In this document: positions 1-12,310 of the stretch, in pieces | How the letters are laid out: the number at the start of each line of letters is the position of its first letter | Position numbering within the stretch: the stretch's first letter is position 1 | DNA from: Epiperipatus broadwayi | Taxonomy: Eukaryota > Onychophora > Udeonychophora > Euonychophora > Peripatidae | Direction: 5' to 3' | NCBI GenBank assembly: GCA_028023455.1 | Contig: JAQFVV010000205.1 | Coordinates: forward strand, 720,353-784,352 | DNA: 64,000 bases | Notes under the pieces: generated by a model | The model's input: the letters and a program-made list of their open reading frames with translations, nothing else | Databases searched by the model: none | What the model was told of the DNA's origin: nothing | Translations under genes and position numbers: made by a program

Positions 1-109
1 GAATAGACTTTGGTTAGAACTAATGCATATTGGTATGGTAATTTTGATACAGAATCAAGTTTTCTTGATTTTTATGCCTTATTTAATTGTTTTTTATTAC
101 TAATATCTG

Positions 110-262
110 ATTTTAAATAATGCTCTGCACAATTTGGTGCAAGTGGAGAGTGGTAGTTCTTGGAGTTCATGGCCCATGGGTTGTACCCAACTATGGCACT
201 TCTGGCATATAAAGCTTCTTATGAATCCTAGGACAATAAAATATTCGATTACTTTATAAATT
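110..262 (+). repeat. TR4 dispersed repeat unit
   Basis: This stretch carries the recurring TR4 pattern: a 'CACTTCTGGC' segment, then a 'CTTCTTATGAA' segment, then an 'AATAAAATATTCGATTA' end. Related units lie near 13.7, 18.95, 49.9, 61.25 and 63.3 kb. No coding potential is seen. The family assignment rests on visual similarity to those units. Confidence 0.5.
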
Positions 263-1398
263 GTTTTATATAATTGGGTCACCTGTATAATAAAAATGAA
301 ATCTATTAAAGATATATAAAAATAATCCCAATGCTTAACGCTAAACTGAAATAAATATCCGACTATTAAATCACCCCAAATATTTATTTCACACAGGGCG
401 GTGTTGAATTTCTTAACTATGTGAAATGATTTAATATATATTATTTGTTTTATTAGACATATATCATGAACTATGACTTAAGGTTGTCAGTATATGGTAA
501 GAGATTAATAATAATCATTAATGTGTTTATCTAAAGAGGTTGATGTCAAATATAGAGTCCAAAAACATTGACGCTTATGGGTTAAATTGTATCAAATGGA
601 AGGTTATTCGATTTCAGAAAGGTATATTACGTAACTTCCAGTTTTGATTAATTAACTAAACGCTGTTAGTAAAGTATTCACCACCTTTATATTTACTAGT
701 TTATTAAGTATATATATATATTTAGAGGTCACATTGACCTGTAAATTATAAATTAAGAATAAACTAATGATTGAAAGATTATATAAAGGTTCATTCGTGT
801 GGTTATTAATCATAAGAATTGCTCTGAAAATTGATTCTTTTAAAAATGAAGAAAATCAATACTATTCCGTAAACCTTTTAAAGTAATGGATTTGATTAAT
901 TAATATATTGCAAATTTTATTATTATTACGGAATACTTATGAGAAAAATATCATATGTGGAAAGAAAGGATAAAAATGTTGGTTTAGTAGATTAGCTATT
1001 TGCTGAATAGATACTAAATTCATTCATCACTTACATATACAGTATTTTAATCACATCTATTTATAACATATATATATATATATGTTGAAGCTAGAGTTTT
1101 TATGGATGAAAAGTATAGGACAATAATATTTTAATTCTCGGGATTATCAGCCTCCAACATACATTCAATATCTGTCTAATAAGAGGTAATCCTGTAATTA
1201 TTCTACTCCAGAAACTAGTATAGAGATTAATTGACTTTTCCTCTTACTATCCACATATTTCTTTAATTTGAAATAGATGTAAATTATTGCTTCTGATACA
1301 AAGAGTCAAAAATGTTTATGAAACGAAATATGATTTAATGTATAATTTATTATAATTTCCAGACAGCAATCATGTACATTTTTATTTGGAAATAAACA
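263..1398. other. AT-rich stretch, nothing recognised
   Basis: There are only short stop-broken frames and small (TA)n runs near 709 and 1071. I see no exon-like composition and no repeat family that I can name. Confidence 0.6.
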
Positions 1399-1960
<562 letters not shown>

Positions 1961-2604
1961 CCAAATGCAATTGTATTATAAAGTCTGAACAAATAAAAAC
2001 AGTGTGGAATGTCAATATTAAGAATACATAAATGTATCTTACTCTGTCACCATATCATAAAATTATCTTTATGAATATTGTACTGATAACTGCATTACCA
2101 CTATGCTATATTTCAAAAATAATATGCTTTGTAAGGTAATCTACTATTGTCTTGGATTATCATTATAACATCTGGTGTCATTGAGTATTCACGCTTACAG
2201 TGATTGCTTCTACATTAGAATGAAAAATAGTGTTCTTTGAAGCATATAACATATCAGAGTTGTGTGATATTGTTATTAGCTTATCTAACCAAAGCAGAAG
2301 AGTCTATAGTTGGCATAATACAGAAGTATATAAAATATATAGAAATAGATTTGGGTCATATCTATTCAAATAGACAAGTTAGTTAGTCTGGATTCAAAAT
2401 CTTAGGGATATATTTTTGAATTTCAGGCTATTAATTGGAATAGCATAAAAGAGTAAGAGTGACTTTCAGATGTATAAGTGCTCTAGTTCCAAATTTTAGT
2501 TATCACTGATGATGACAAAATTTAGACATCAGTTTGGGAAATGGAATATTATAGCCATATGTTCATTGATTATTAAAGCTTACAATAGATGGCTCTAGAA
2601 TAGG
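1961..2604. other. AT-rich stretch, nothing recognised
   Basis: No gene or named repeat is seen between the decayed microsatellite and the LIN2 fragment. Confidence 0.5.
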
Positions 2605-3047
2605 CTGAACAGTATTACTGGATCTTTAGCAACAAGGGAATATACACGTAAATAAAAAAATATGGGTGATTTAGTCTGCAAGTTGTGTAAGGAAGGCAAA
2701 GAAAATATTAGGCATCTGTTACTTCAATGTAAGTGCTTGGAAGCAGAAAGGGTACAAATAATGAAGTTATGGAAGATTAAATATGAACAAAGTGATTATA
2801 CAGAAAGTGAGTTATTGGTTTTTATGTTAGGTTTGGGAAAAGATAAGGGGGATTTAGATATGAAGGTCATGGAGTATAAAAGATTATGTTGTGGAAATGG
2901 GATGGAGCAGATTATGGGAAAACTTAGGGTGGACAGTGGAAAAGGAAGGTAAAGTGGCTAACAGGTTTCTCTGAGCATAGCTGCCGAGAGATTCCTGACT
3001 CCGTTTAAGAAGTCACAGTGCATCACATCACATCATCACATCACATC
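2605..3047 (+). mobile_element. LIN2 LINE, 3' end fragment
   Basis: This is a 5'-truncated copy of the second LINE family. The readable frame at 2662-2952 (96 codons) includes the LIN2 C-terminal zinc-knuckle-like motif C-x2-C-x8-H-x4-C in 'CKLCKEGKENIRHLLLQC', then the conserved 'ERVQIMKLW' and 'DYTESELLVFMLG' segments. Upstream, 'TGSLATREYT' can be read before an in-frame stop. The non-coding 3' part (2953-3019) matches other copies and ends in an (ATCAC)n-like tail at about 3020-3047. A C-terminal CCHC of this type is typical of LINEs of the I/Jockey/R1/CR1 kind, so the clade is inferred. The fragment is not functional. Confidence 0.8.
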
Positions 3048-4209
3048 ACTACTTTTAGCTTTTATAAACATAAGTAATCCTCTTAAATAGTGCTGAACAT
3101 TGGATTGTGCTTATCCAGCTAGCTGTCAGTTTTATTTCTATTATATTATTCAAGTGAATGATTTGAAATTTCAAGCATTCTTAGGTTTTGAACTCTAGCC
3201 AATTTACCTGCCTAGCCATGCACATATGACACTAGGTCAGAAACATGACATTTTCATGTTCTTAGTTATATGCTTTCTGTAAATGCATTTGGTATTGTAG
3301 GAAAAGTATGGATTATACTAAACAAAGTATCCCATAATTCTTAGCTGTAATTTAAAAGCAGTAACTTTTAATATAGAGACACCTATGAAAGCATGATTAA
3401 TCAATAAATGCCAAATAAAGAATTAGTTAATAGTGACATCTAGTGCACTTTGATTGATTACTTATATTTGGATGACTACTTCTAAAGTAGAATAATATAT
3501 AGAGGATTAAGAAATCTGGGGCTATTATTTGATTAAGAAATTTATATATTAGTGTTCAGAGGCATATTTGGGCATTTTTCATTGGAGAATTCATTCCAAA
3601 TTCCCTAAATGTTATCCATAGGAAATAACATGCCCGTAACCTCTCATTTCTTGATTTAAAATAACCACAAAGGCTTAAAATTTTAAGACAGATGCTAAAG
3701 AATCCATAAGATATGTGAATTTTGTGACTTGAAACATTATCATCTTATAAATTAATCACATAGTCTGGATACAATTTTAACACAGGTATTGAACCTAGTT
3801 ATGGAAAGGTTTACAATTTGGAGAAGGCAATCAGGTTGGTAGGATTTGGAGGCATGAATTCTTCTTTTGGCTTGGAAAAGTGTAAATGATGTCTTGTTCA
3901 AAGCATATGATAATTTTTTAGTTATTCATCATGTTTAAAAATGGAGTTTAAAACTTTAATGGACTCAAAAACTAAGAATTCCTGGATCCCTTATCCACTG
4001 AGTAACTGTTTTAATAATGGTTCACCTTGCTAATTTAGTAGAGTATAGAAGAAAAATCATTGAACTGAAAGCAATTAATTAGCTTGGTTAAAATAATTTA
4101 TTACTATTTGATTTACAAGCACCAAACTTTATGAACTTACAACTTTAATATGATCTTCTTCTGATAAATACATTAGTGATTCTAGCTAATTTTTTTTCTC
4201 AGGTGTCAA
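3048..4209. other. AT-rich stretch, nothing recognised
   Basis: No open frame of note and no repeat that I could match within the window. Confidence 0.5.
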
Positions 4210-4290
4210 AGCATCGACCAGGAAGTGAACCCGCAAATCCAGGACTACTGCTTGTAAGGCAGCTGTGCTGACCACTCGACCACCAATGCT
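4210..4290 (-). repeat. tRNA-Val-like SINE head or tRNA pseudogene
   Basis: Read on the minus strand, the segment folds partly as a tRNA. It has a 7-bp acceptor stem (AGCATTG with CGATGCT, one wobble), an A-box match 'TGGTCGAGTGG', a 5-bp anticodon stem around loop CTTACAA (anticodon TAC, valine), and a B-box-like 'GGTTCACTTCC'. The T stem is imperfect and the variable region is long. A second copy lies at 33729-33805 with the same anticodon arm. Two diverged copies favour a tRNA-derived SINE over a working tRNA gene. Confidence 0.65.
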
Positions 4291-4375
4291 TGATAACTAA
4301 TTGTTTATTAATTTAAAGACCATTATTAATCTAGATATAAATATTAAACCTTAGTTAAAGATTAATATATCTTTT

Positions 4376-4433
4376 AAAAAAAAAATAGACATAAATTTGT
4401 TGAATTAAAAAAAATAGACATAAATTTGTTGAA
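4376..4433. repeat. Short tandem duplication
   Basis: A unit of about 28-30 bp containing 'AAAATAGACATAAATTTG' appears twice in a row. This looks like a local slippage or unequal-exchange product. Confidence 0.85.
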
Positions 4434-4479
4434 TAAAACTTCATCTCCTTTTTTATGTGTAATATTTTGAAACATATGT

Positions 4480-4680
4480 ATGAACACATCTGTAAAAGAC
4501 ATGACCACCAATTTGTGCCTTTTGCTGAACCAGCACTATTGAGTTCGTCGAAGTCATAACCTTTAACACATGTTCAGTATTTAATAGTATCAAATTGTTA
4601 TTTGTTTTATAAGTGTCAAACTTTGACATCGACCACTTGAGATAAATACAATGATTATTCTTAACTATTTGTTAGACATA
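4480..4680 (+). repeat. Diverged FB1-like repeat
   Basis: The segment holds weakly preserved FB1 pieces: 'ATGACCACCAATTTGTGCC', 'GCTGAACCAGCAC' and a 'CTTTGACATCGACCACTTGA' segment like the FB1 3' part. It is much more diverged than the copies at 30-36 kb. Confidence 0.4.
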
Positions 4681-4689
4681 AATGTTAGA

Positions 4690-5585
4690 CCTCGTTTATA
4701 TATATGCATATAATTATAATTTGATTTACAAGTGTCAGATTTTTTGCACACACAACATTGATATCAACCACTTCAGATATATATCTTAATGGTTATTGCT
4801 AATCATTTGTCAGATTAGAGATTACTACTACCTAGATATAAGTTTCAACATCAGCTAAAGATTAATATATTAGTTTCAGTTAAGAATAAACTCACACACT
4901 GCTTAACTCTTATTTTTTCCCCATGAGTAATATATTTTTTAGATATATTTAAAATGTTTGCACGTTTTAAGAATATAGGATGGAGGTGGACGTTTAAGTA
5001 CATTTCAAACATCAGTTGAATGGTTTATAGTTATTAGGTGTTATTCCAGCATCGAAAGTGGCAGAGATGAGCTTTATCTGGTCATTTTTCTTGTGCATTA
5101 AATCATGCTTAGATGACTAAAAATATATAAATATGTGTGTGCGTTTGTGTTTATTCACATTTTCTTTTGTAGCAATCAATACAGTATACTTTATTTCTAT
5201 AGAAATAAACGGTAAAATAGATTAGAAAAAATAATGTGTATATTTCTTCTTGCCTCACCTCAACAGAGATGTACACGGCTATTATCTAAAAGAAGACATT
5301 TTCGCTTATAAATAATCTCAGTTGTGCTAATATTATTTATTTAAAGTATCTGTGTATTACAGTTATCTAGCACATGTAATTCAAGTTCTTTCAAATAATT
5401 CTTTAGATCTATGTTTAAAGAATAGCACAAATATTTTTAAATTAAAAATCTATTAACTAGTTTGAAATTTAAATTCTAAACTGAAAATAGAAACTTACTT
5501 CTTTTTAGGTTAAAATTGTTTTCCATATAAAATTTCTTTTTAGGTTGAAAATGTTTTCCGAAAAAATAGGTGAACTAAAATAAGA
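4690..5585. other. AT-rich stretch, nothing firm
   Basis: A faint FB1-like segment at about 4725-4790 is all I can see. There is no gene. Confidence 0.4.
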
Positions 5586-5995
<410 letters not shown>

Positions 5996-6464
5996 GATAT
6001 TGTATGTGATCATTTTAGTTTACCCACTTCTTTTGAAAATAATTTCAACTTTTTTAAAAAAAGTATTCTATTTCCAACAGGTTTAAGATTCTTTTTTTTT
6101 TAGATAGCCAGTTTATAATCGTCTACCTAACAGTCGAATATTGGTTAGAAAATGGGTGTTTAACCATTTTAAACAAGAGAGTAAAGCAAACATAGTAAAC
6201 TGCTTAAGCACTTATCACCCAGTAATTAGCGCATTTGATTAATAATGCCTTCTTTTTCATTTTCTTTATGATGGCCTATTGAAAAGTTGTTTTAATGCTC
6301 ATCATAAGGATTACTATTGCCTTTATAGTTCAGTCATTTTGCTCAAAGATAGCAAATGTATTTTTGATATCTAATGATCTCCCAAACTTTTATAATTTTT
6401 TTTAACTAAATAGATTTAATGTTTAAATCCAAGTATATTGTCTATATTAAACATAATGTAAGTA
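5996..6464. other. AT-rich stretch, nothing recognised
   Basis: Only poly-T runs and short broken frames are present. Confidence 0.5.
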
Positions 6465-6920
6465 GAATGGATTTGAATTCAGACTTTCAAGATCCTCCCA
6501 AGTTATCTACTCCATCTTATACAACATATACACATGACCACATAGTGTGTTTTTAAATGGACATATTAAGGTCCTATACATGAGGAGTCAGATTAACTTA
6601 AAGTCAACATAGGTGTGACAATAATATTGGCACCAACAAGGGCTTTGAATATTCCATCATGAGATTTTCAATTGTATGGATGGTTGAAGAGCTTTAGGGT
6701 GGAGAAGATAAAGCCTGTCCATTAAAGCTTGAAGATTTGCTATCTTAATACAAACTGAGCACATGTATGTGTGGAAAATGATGATCTGGATCAACTGATG
6801 AGTGCTGCTTCAGCACAAAATACAGATACTGAAGACCAATTGTTATTTTCACATGTATGTGGTCATGTGTATCAGTCACATAAGCTGGAGTAGATAGCTA
6901 AGGGAACTTGAAATTCTGAG
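6465..6920. repeat. FB3 dispersed repeat copy
   Basis: The left end reads 'GGATTTGAATTCAGACTTTC' and 'TATCTACTCCATCTTATA' (plus orientation). The right end is the same family inverted: 'GATGAGTGCTGCTTCAGCAC', then 'ATGTATGTGGTCATGTG', then 'CTGAGTTCAAATCC'. The middle contains the 'CAATTGTATGGATGG' and 'CCTGTCCATTAAAGCTTGA' segments seen also at 28.3 and 19.9 kb. The opposed termini make this a fold-back arrangement. No coding potential. Confidence 0.7.
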
Positions 6921-7104
6921 TTCAAATCCTTTCTAATAATTAAATAGATTTATTTGGGAAACAACATTGTGTTTGCATCATTCTTATGTAGTGATTAATT
7001 TTAACTTTACATTATTATTCAACCAATAAATTGAAAATTAAAACATTCACATTGACATTAATTAGTCTGTATATCTAAATTAATTGCAGCAACTGATCCT
7101 AATT

Positions 7105-8520
7105 TCATGAGATCTGATGCGTTATGGCTTCACCTTTACCAGAATCAGTAGCCACAATGCCCAGAGAAACCTATTAGCCACCTTACTTTCCCTTTCTATT
7201 CCCCAACATAAGTTTTTTCCATATTCTTTTATATCCTGTTCCATCCCAATTCCACAATATCATCTTTTTCACTCTGTGGCTTTTGTATCTAGATCTCGCT
7301 TATTTTTTCAAAACCCAGTATAAACACCAAGAATTCACTTTCTGTATAATCACATTGTTTATATTTATTCTCCCACAACTTCATTATTTGTACCCTTTCT
7401 GTTTGTAAGCATTTACATTCAATTAATAAATGCCCAATATTTTCCATGCCTTCTTTACATAACAGCAGACTAAATCGCCCACATTCCTCCATTTATGTGT
7501 ATATTCCCTTGTTGTTAACAATTCTGTTTGAATCTTAAGCAGTAAACTATTTTACTTGCTATTATTATAAATTAATTCACACCCAATATTTCTGTTTACT
7601 TCTATATATATTTAAACTCTTTATTCTCAATACTAGTTTTCTATTTCTCCAACTCCCTATTTTTTATTAATGCATCTATTATTCTACCCATTCTTTGCCA
7701 CTATGACACTCAACAACTCTCCAAACACAATCATCTTATCTTTTGTATAAGTAAACTGATATTAAATCTTTATCCAAATCTTCTGCATACCATCCTATCT
7801 TTATCATGCATTTTGTTGCCTGTCCATTACTTTTAACCCACTTAAATACTATTTTGGTTATTCTCTTACTGTCCATAAATTGCAATCTACTGAACATTCT
7901 CATTTTGCTTTTTGCATCTTTCATATAAAAACTTGATCTCCTTGAATTGCTTTCTCTGCTAACCACACATCTGTATCTAATGCATGTCTTTTTATTCTCT
8001 TTGTATTTTTTCTAAGTAATCTAACAGTCCATGCATCATTACCATAATTTAACCCTGCTACTACCACTCCCTTCCATACAATTCTATCTATATCATATTT
8101 ATCACATGAAAACACTGTTAATTTCTTTATCAGTCCCTTTCTTTTCTTCACTTCATTTATCATTCCCCCCCCCCATTCATCCAGTAATTTCTCTGATTAT
8201 TTAAGATGATTTCCAAATAGTTATACCTATTCACCACATTTAACTTTATATCCCCCAATAAAAAATTTTTCTCTTTTCTTTCCCCAGAATTTATCATTAT
8301 TATTTTTGATTTTTCTTCACTAAATTTAATTCCTGGAAACTCCTACCCACCCTTGCATGCATGTTTTCAGCATAACTTCCATATCCTCCCTACTTTCTAT
8401 GCATAAAAGATATCATCAGCAAATAAAAGACCTGATAACATATACTCTCATGCCATCTATTAATGGTATCTCCACTCCTATTCCTAGTCTTTCTATTGTT
8501 CTCTCCATTGATGTTGACAT
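7105..8520 (-). mobile_element. LIN2 LINE, 5'-truncated, with RT active-site region
   Basis: This minus-strand copy runs from the reverse-transcriptase core (near 8500) to the 3' end (near 7105). On the minus strand near 8405-8430 the sequence reads 'LSGLLFADDI', the RT catalytic motif (F-A-D-D). Downstream come 'KKRKGLIKKLTVF' and 'RIVWKGVVVAGLNYGNDA' (about 8000-8160), then 'LQFMDSKRITKIVFKWV' (about 7800-7900), and finally the CCHC-region segment 'CKEGMENIGHLLIECKC' (about 7390-7460). The first cysteine pair of the knuckle is damaged. Several frameshifts and stops separate these segments, so the copy is dead. The 3' non-coding end matches other copies. A further LIN2 3' fragment in the same orientation follows at 8521. 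Confidence 0.8.
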
Positions 8521-8863
8521 GATGCACTGTCACTTCTTCTTTTTTGGAGTCATAAATCTCTCAGCCACTATGCCCCAGGGAAATGTGTTAGATACCTTCT
8601 ATTTCCATTCCCCACCTTAAGGTTTTCTTCATATTCTTCATTATCCTGCTCCAATCCATTTCCACAACATGGTCTTTATATCTAAGTCCTCTTATCTTTT
8701 TCCAAACCCAGCATAAAAACCAAGAACCCACTTTCTGTATAATCACTTTTGTTTATATTTATTCTCCAACAACTTCATTATTTGTATTTTTTCTGCTTGC
8801 AGGCATTTACTTTCAATTAACAGATGCTAATATTTTCTATGCCTTCCTTACATAACTTTCAGA
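8521..8863 (-). mobile_element. LIN2 LINE, 3' fragment
   Basis: A second minus-strand LIN2 3' end with its tail toward 8521. The order of segments ('CATAAATCTCTCAGCC', 'TTCCATTCCCCACCTTA', 'ACCCACTTTCTGTATAATC') mirrors 17430-17700 and 7130-7350. It breaks off at about 8863, where RTE sequence begins in the opposite orientation. No intact frame. Confidence 0.75.
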
Positions 8864-9232
8864 CTTGGACACTTAATGGAAGAACAATACAGAGACTTCA
8901 GACCACTCAAAAAAGTATAGAGAGATGCATGATGGGAGTAACAAGAAGAGATTGAAAACACAATGTATGGGTAAGAGAACAAACAGGAGTTACTGAAGTG
9001 GAGTTGGGCTGGACATATTTTTAGAAGAGATGATAATAGATGGACAATTGAAATCTTAAACTGGATTCCAAGAGATTGTAAAAGACCCAGAAAGAAACCA
9101 CATGTGAGATGGATAAATGAAATAAGAAAGTGTGCAGGGGTGGTGCAGAGAAAAGAAGCTGAAGATCAGAGAAGATGGATTGAACTTGGAGAGACCTTCA
9201 TCCTACAGTGGATTGGTAATGGTTGATGATGA
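8864..9232 (+). mobile_element. RTE LINE, 3' end fragment
   Basis: A 5'-truncated RTE copy. It begins within the post-RT region ('TWTLNGRTIQRLQTTQ'-like reading, then 'SIERCMMGVTRRD') and runs through 'KWSWAGHIF', 'DDNRWTIEILNWIPRDC' and 'KRPRKKPHVRW' to the conserved terminal 'TFILQWI'. It ends in the RTE tail 'GGTTGATGATGATGAT' at about 9216-9234. A small internal deletion removes the 'LIERIKR' region. Non-functional. Confidence 0.85.
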
Positions 9233-9234
9233 TG

Positions 9235-9766
9235 ATATAAAATTATAAGAAAAGAGAAGTTGAATGAAAATATAAAAATTGCTTAGAAAAATAGTTAATA
9301 ATTGGAAAATTGGATATAAATGTGAAGAGAGAGAATAATAAAGAAAGTAGAATAGGATTAGCATACAAAATAATTTGTAGAAGCTTTAATAAGATTTTTA
9401 TACACCAAACAGGGAAAACAGCAATAGAAAGGTAGGGCTATTTATAGGAAGGATGTGAATATAGAGCCATATGTACATTACTTAAATACTGGTAATAGAA
9501 TGAGAAGTATTGATGATATGGAAGGTATAAAATATGTTCAATATTAGAAGGAAATATTATGAGACAGTATTCATTGAGGTGAATATCAGTAAATATATTA
9601 ATTTAGTTAAAGGGCCTGCAAAGTTGAGTATAAATGGGCATTTTGTTTGATTGTTTGTTTGTAAGTTAATATATATGATATACATAAATTATTAGTTAAG
9701 TATGGATAAATAAGAATTTATTTGTAGGTATGGTTATTAGAAATATTGGTGCTTGTATTATATATA
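9235..9766. other. AT-rich stretch, nothing recognised
   Basis: Only purine-rich AT sequence, with no long frame or matched repeat. Confidence 0.5.
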
Positions 9767-10604
9767 AAGATGCCGTTGGATGGCGCCGTTTTCACGCTAA
9801 AACTATAAAATATGAACATTCATGGGCCGTTGATTTTAATAATTTTTCTGTGCTTTTTTATACTGCCAAAATAAAAACAAAACAAAATCGTCTTTTTTAA
9901 ATATTATTTTTTATTAACATATACAATTTAAATTATAATAATAAATGTAAAATAAAATCAACAAATTACAATTTGATTCGTGTTTTTTATATCGTATACT
10001 TTTTAAATTGTTACGGCTTTTTTTTATCAATTTTCTATCGGATATTTTTTTACTTGTGTTACGACTTTTTTTGTTGTTGTTTAACTAAAAAATAATAATC
10101 ATAATAAAAGTAAAAGTTGTTACGGTTAGATTTAGGGTTAGTTTTAGGGTTAGTTTAGGGTTAGGTTTAGTGTTAGTTTAGGGTTAGGTTTAGGGCTAGT
10201 TTTAGGGTTAGTGTTCTGTTTGTTTGTAATGCTAAAATAAAAAAATTCAAAATTGTAAGCATACTCAGACAGAAGAAAGAAACTCAAACTTTTTTAAACA
10301 ACAACAAACACATACAAATCTCTTCTTTACTTATTAAACATGTTTATAATATTTGCTTTTTATTAAATTTACAAAAAAAAACTGGATATTTGGACTTTTC
10401 TTACTGGATATTTTTTTCGTACCTCTCTTTTTTTACTTCAAAAATATACAGAACATAGAATACTAACAGTACATTACTTGACACATTACCTAATAGCACA
10501 ACAAAAAAGTTGTATTGTAGAAAACGCGGGTTCGAACGCGTTGGCCACGGAAACAGCATTTTTATGTGTTTTAGCACGAAAACCGCGTCATAGAACGGTG
10601 TCTT
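9767..10604. mobile_element. 838 bp non-autonomous DNA transposon with 48 bp TIRs
   Basis: The left end (9767-9814, beginning AAGATGCCGTT) and right end (10557-10604, ending AACGGTGTCTT) are inverted copies over 48 nt, with the shared inner block 'GCTAAAAC'. TA dinucleotides flank both ends (9765-9766 and 10605-10606), which fits a TA target duplication as in Tc1/mariner-type elements. No transposase frame exists inside. The interior holds a G-rich array of TTTAGGG/GTTAGG units (10118-10215) and the palindrome-like 'ACGCGGGTTCGAACGCGT' at about 10523-10540, which contains a B-box-like 'GGTTCGAA'. The superfamily is uncertain. The existence of the TIRs is directly visible. Confidence 0.8.
10118..10215 (+). 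repeat. TTAGGG-like degenerate array inside the TIR element
   Basis: About 100 bp of irregular units such as TTTAGGGTTAG, TTTTAGGGTTAG and GTTTAGTGTTAG. It resembles the animal telomere repeat TTAGGG, but the spacing is 7-12 nt and variable. It sits wholly inside the TIR-bounded element, so it travelled with the transposon and does not mark a chromosome-end fusion (inference). Confidence 0.85.
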
Positions 10605-12010
10605 TAGCTATAAAGAATATGTATATAATTAATTCAATAGAGTTTAAATAAAGTAGTATATAATTTATGGTATGTAATATATGTATATAATTATTTAATT
10701 GTAATAAATGTTTTATTTATTGTATAAAAATAATATGTATATATGTAAACAAAAAAGAGGGGGAAGTATATATATATATGTAATTAAGTTATATGATTGT
10801 ATAAAATGATTTTATAAAATGAAAATTAGAGGGAGTATTAATAGATATAAGGGGTCATGGTGCATCACATTGCATGTGATTGCATTAGAAAAGTGTATTT
10901 TGAAAAGGTCTTAATATAGGGCGCAAAATGGTTCAGTAATAAAGAAAATATCTATTTGTATATAGTTGTTTTATTTCAATTGCATTGGAATTATTATTAA
11001 TTATTTTAAAACAACTTTATGGACAAATTTATGTTTGAGCATTGTTAAGGATTAGTTGATCTAATATCAGAATGCTATACAGACCTGTTGGCTTAGATTG
11101 AGGTATTTGAATTTTGATTACACTGGGTAGAATAATCATATAAAAGTAAGTGATAAATATTAATTTCAGAGCAGTGGAAATCAAATTTCTTATATCAAAA
11201 AAATGGTCAATTATTTATAAAAGTAATATATAAAAATATTTTATACTAATAAGCTTTTGGATGAGAGCTGCACTAAAAACCAATGAATATTCCTTAATCA
11301 ACCACAGTTTGGATTGGTATAATTAACTTGAAGTATGTTGTATACTATACAAAGAATAAACTCTACTCTACATTTTTAATGTGAATGTTCCATATTATTC
11401 TCAGATGATGTAGCTTTAATGAAGTCATTCTATCTTACAAAATGGCCACCATTTAAAAAAAAATGGTGGATGTTTTTTGAAAAGAAAAGTTTAGACATTT
11501 TTTAAAAGATTGTTGTAGTGTATAATTAATTGTAAATCAAATTAAAGGATACAAATTGATGATAATTGTTATAGTGATTTCTAAGTTCTTCGTGTTCCAA
11601 AATAAAGATATATAGCAAAAATTTCCTTTGTATGTGTGTGTTTTTAGAAAAGTTATAAGTTTTAAACATATAAAATTCAGATAGTCTGCAATGCATTTTA
11701 TATGGTTCTCAACTATTATACAGTAGGGTAAAGATTTCTCTATGTTTGACCAGTTTCTCTAGACCATAACTTTTTTCTTTATATCATTCTAGCAAATTTT
11801 GTTAGCTGTCTAACTCACTTATGATTCTCTTTTTTGGTCTTTTATAATTCTATGGGATCCAGTTTTATATTTTAAATGTCCATCTATTGTATATTTTAAA
11901 TGGCTAGTTACATTTTAGCGTTTTAAATCTTTCACTGGTGTTAATATGTGTTGTTTACTTATTCACGTGTTATAATTTTGATCTCTTTTTATTATTCCAA
12001 ACATATATAT
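10605..12010. other. AT-rich stretch with a possible LIN2 tail remnant
   Basis: Near 10850-10885 the sequence 'GGTGCATCACATTGCATGTG' resembles a LIN2 3' tail. The rest has no named feature. Confidence 0.4.
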
Positions 12011-12310
12011 TTAAAATTACTCCAAATTCAAAATTAAACAAGACTAGCTAAAGAAAATAAACTCTATAATCACAGTTATTGGTTTCCGTGCCAAAGCAGA
12101 CTTCTCAAGTGTGAAGGACTACTGTTACCCCTAATTCACAATTACATCCCACACACCTTTAATTTATGGGCAATGGTTAGTATATATTTGTTATGTTTTT
12201 ATCCATTTGCACTCTAGAAGCCTGATTTGGAAGGGAAAGCAATAATTGTGTTTATAGGGTTGTTTTTCTTTGGCTAGTCTTGTTTAATTTTTAATTTGGG
12301 GTAATTTTAA
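12011..12310. mobile_element. 300 bp fold-back MITE with 82 bp arms
   Basis: Arms at 12011-12092 and 12229-12310 are inverted copies over about 82 nt (for example 'TTAAACAAGACTAGC' with 'GCTAGTCTTGTTTAA'), with scattered mismatches. Both outer ends are TTAA (12011-12014 and 12307-12310), so a TTAA target duplication as used by piggyBac-type transposases is possible. The TTAA may equally be part of the arm. The 136 bp between the arms has no coding potential. Confidence 0.8.

Noticed and set aside
3020-3047. CRISPR-like or satellite repeat of ATCAC units
   Set aside because: It is the short tail of LIN2, seen at the same place in other copies.
4210-4290. Functional tRNA-Val gene
   Set aside because: The T stem and variable region are imperfect and a second diverged copy exists, so a SINE head is more likely.
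10118-10215. Telomere end or chromosome-fusion scar
   Set aside because: The array is degenerate, only about 100 bp, and lies inside a TIR-bounded element.
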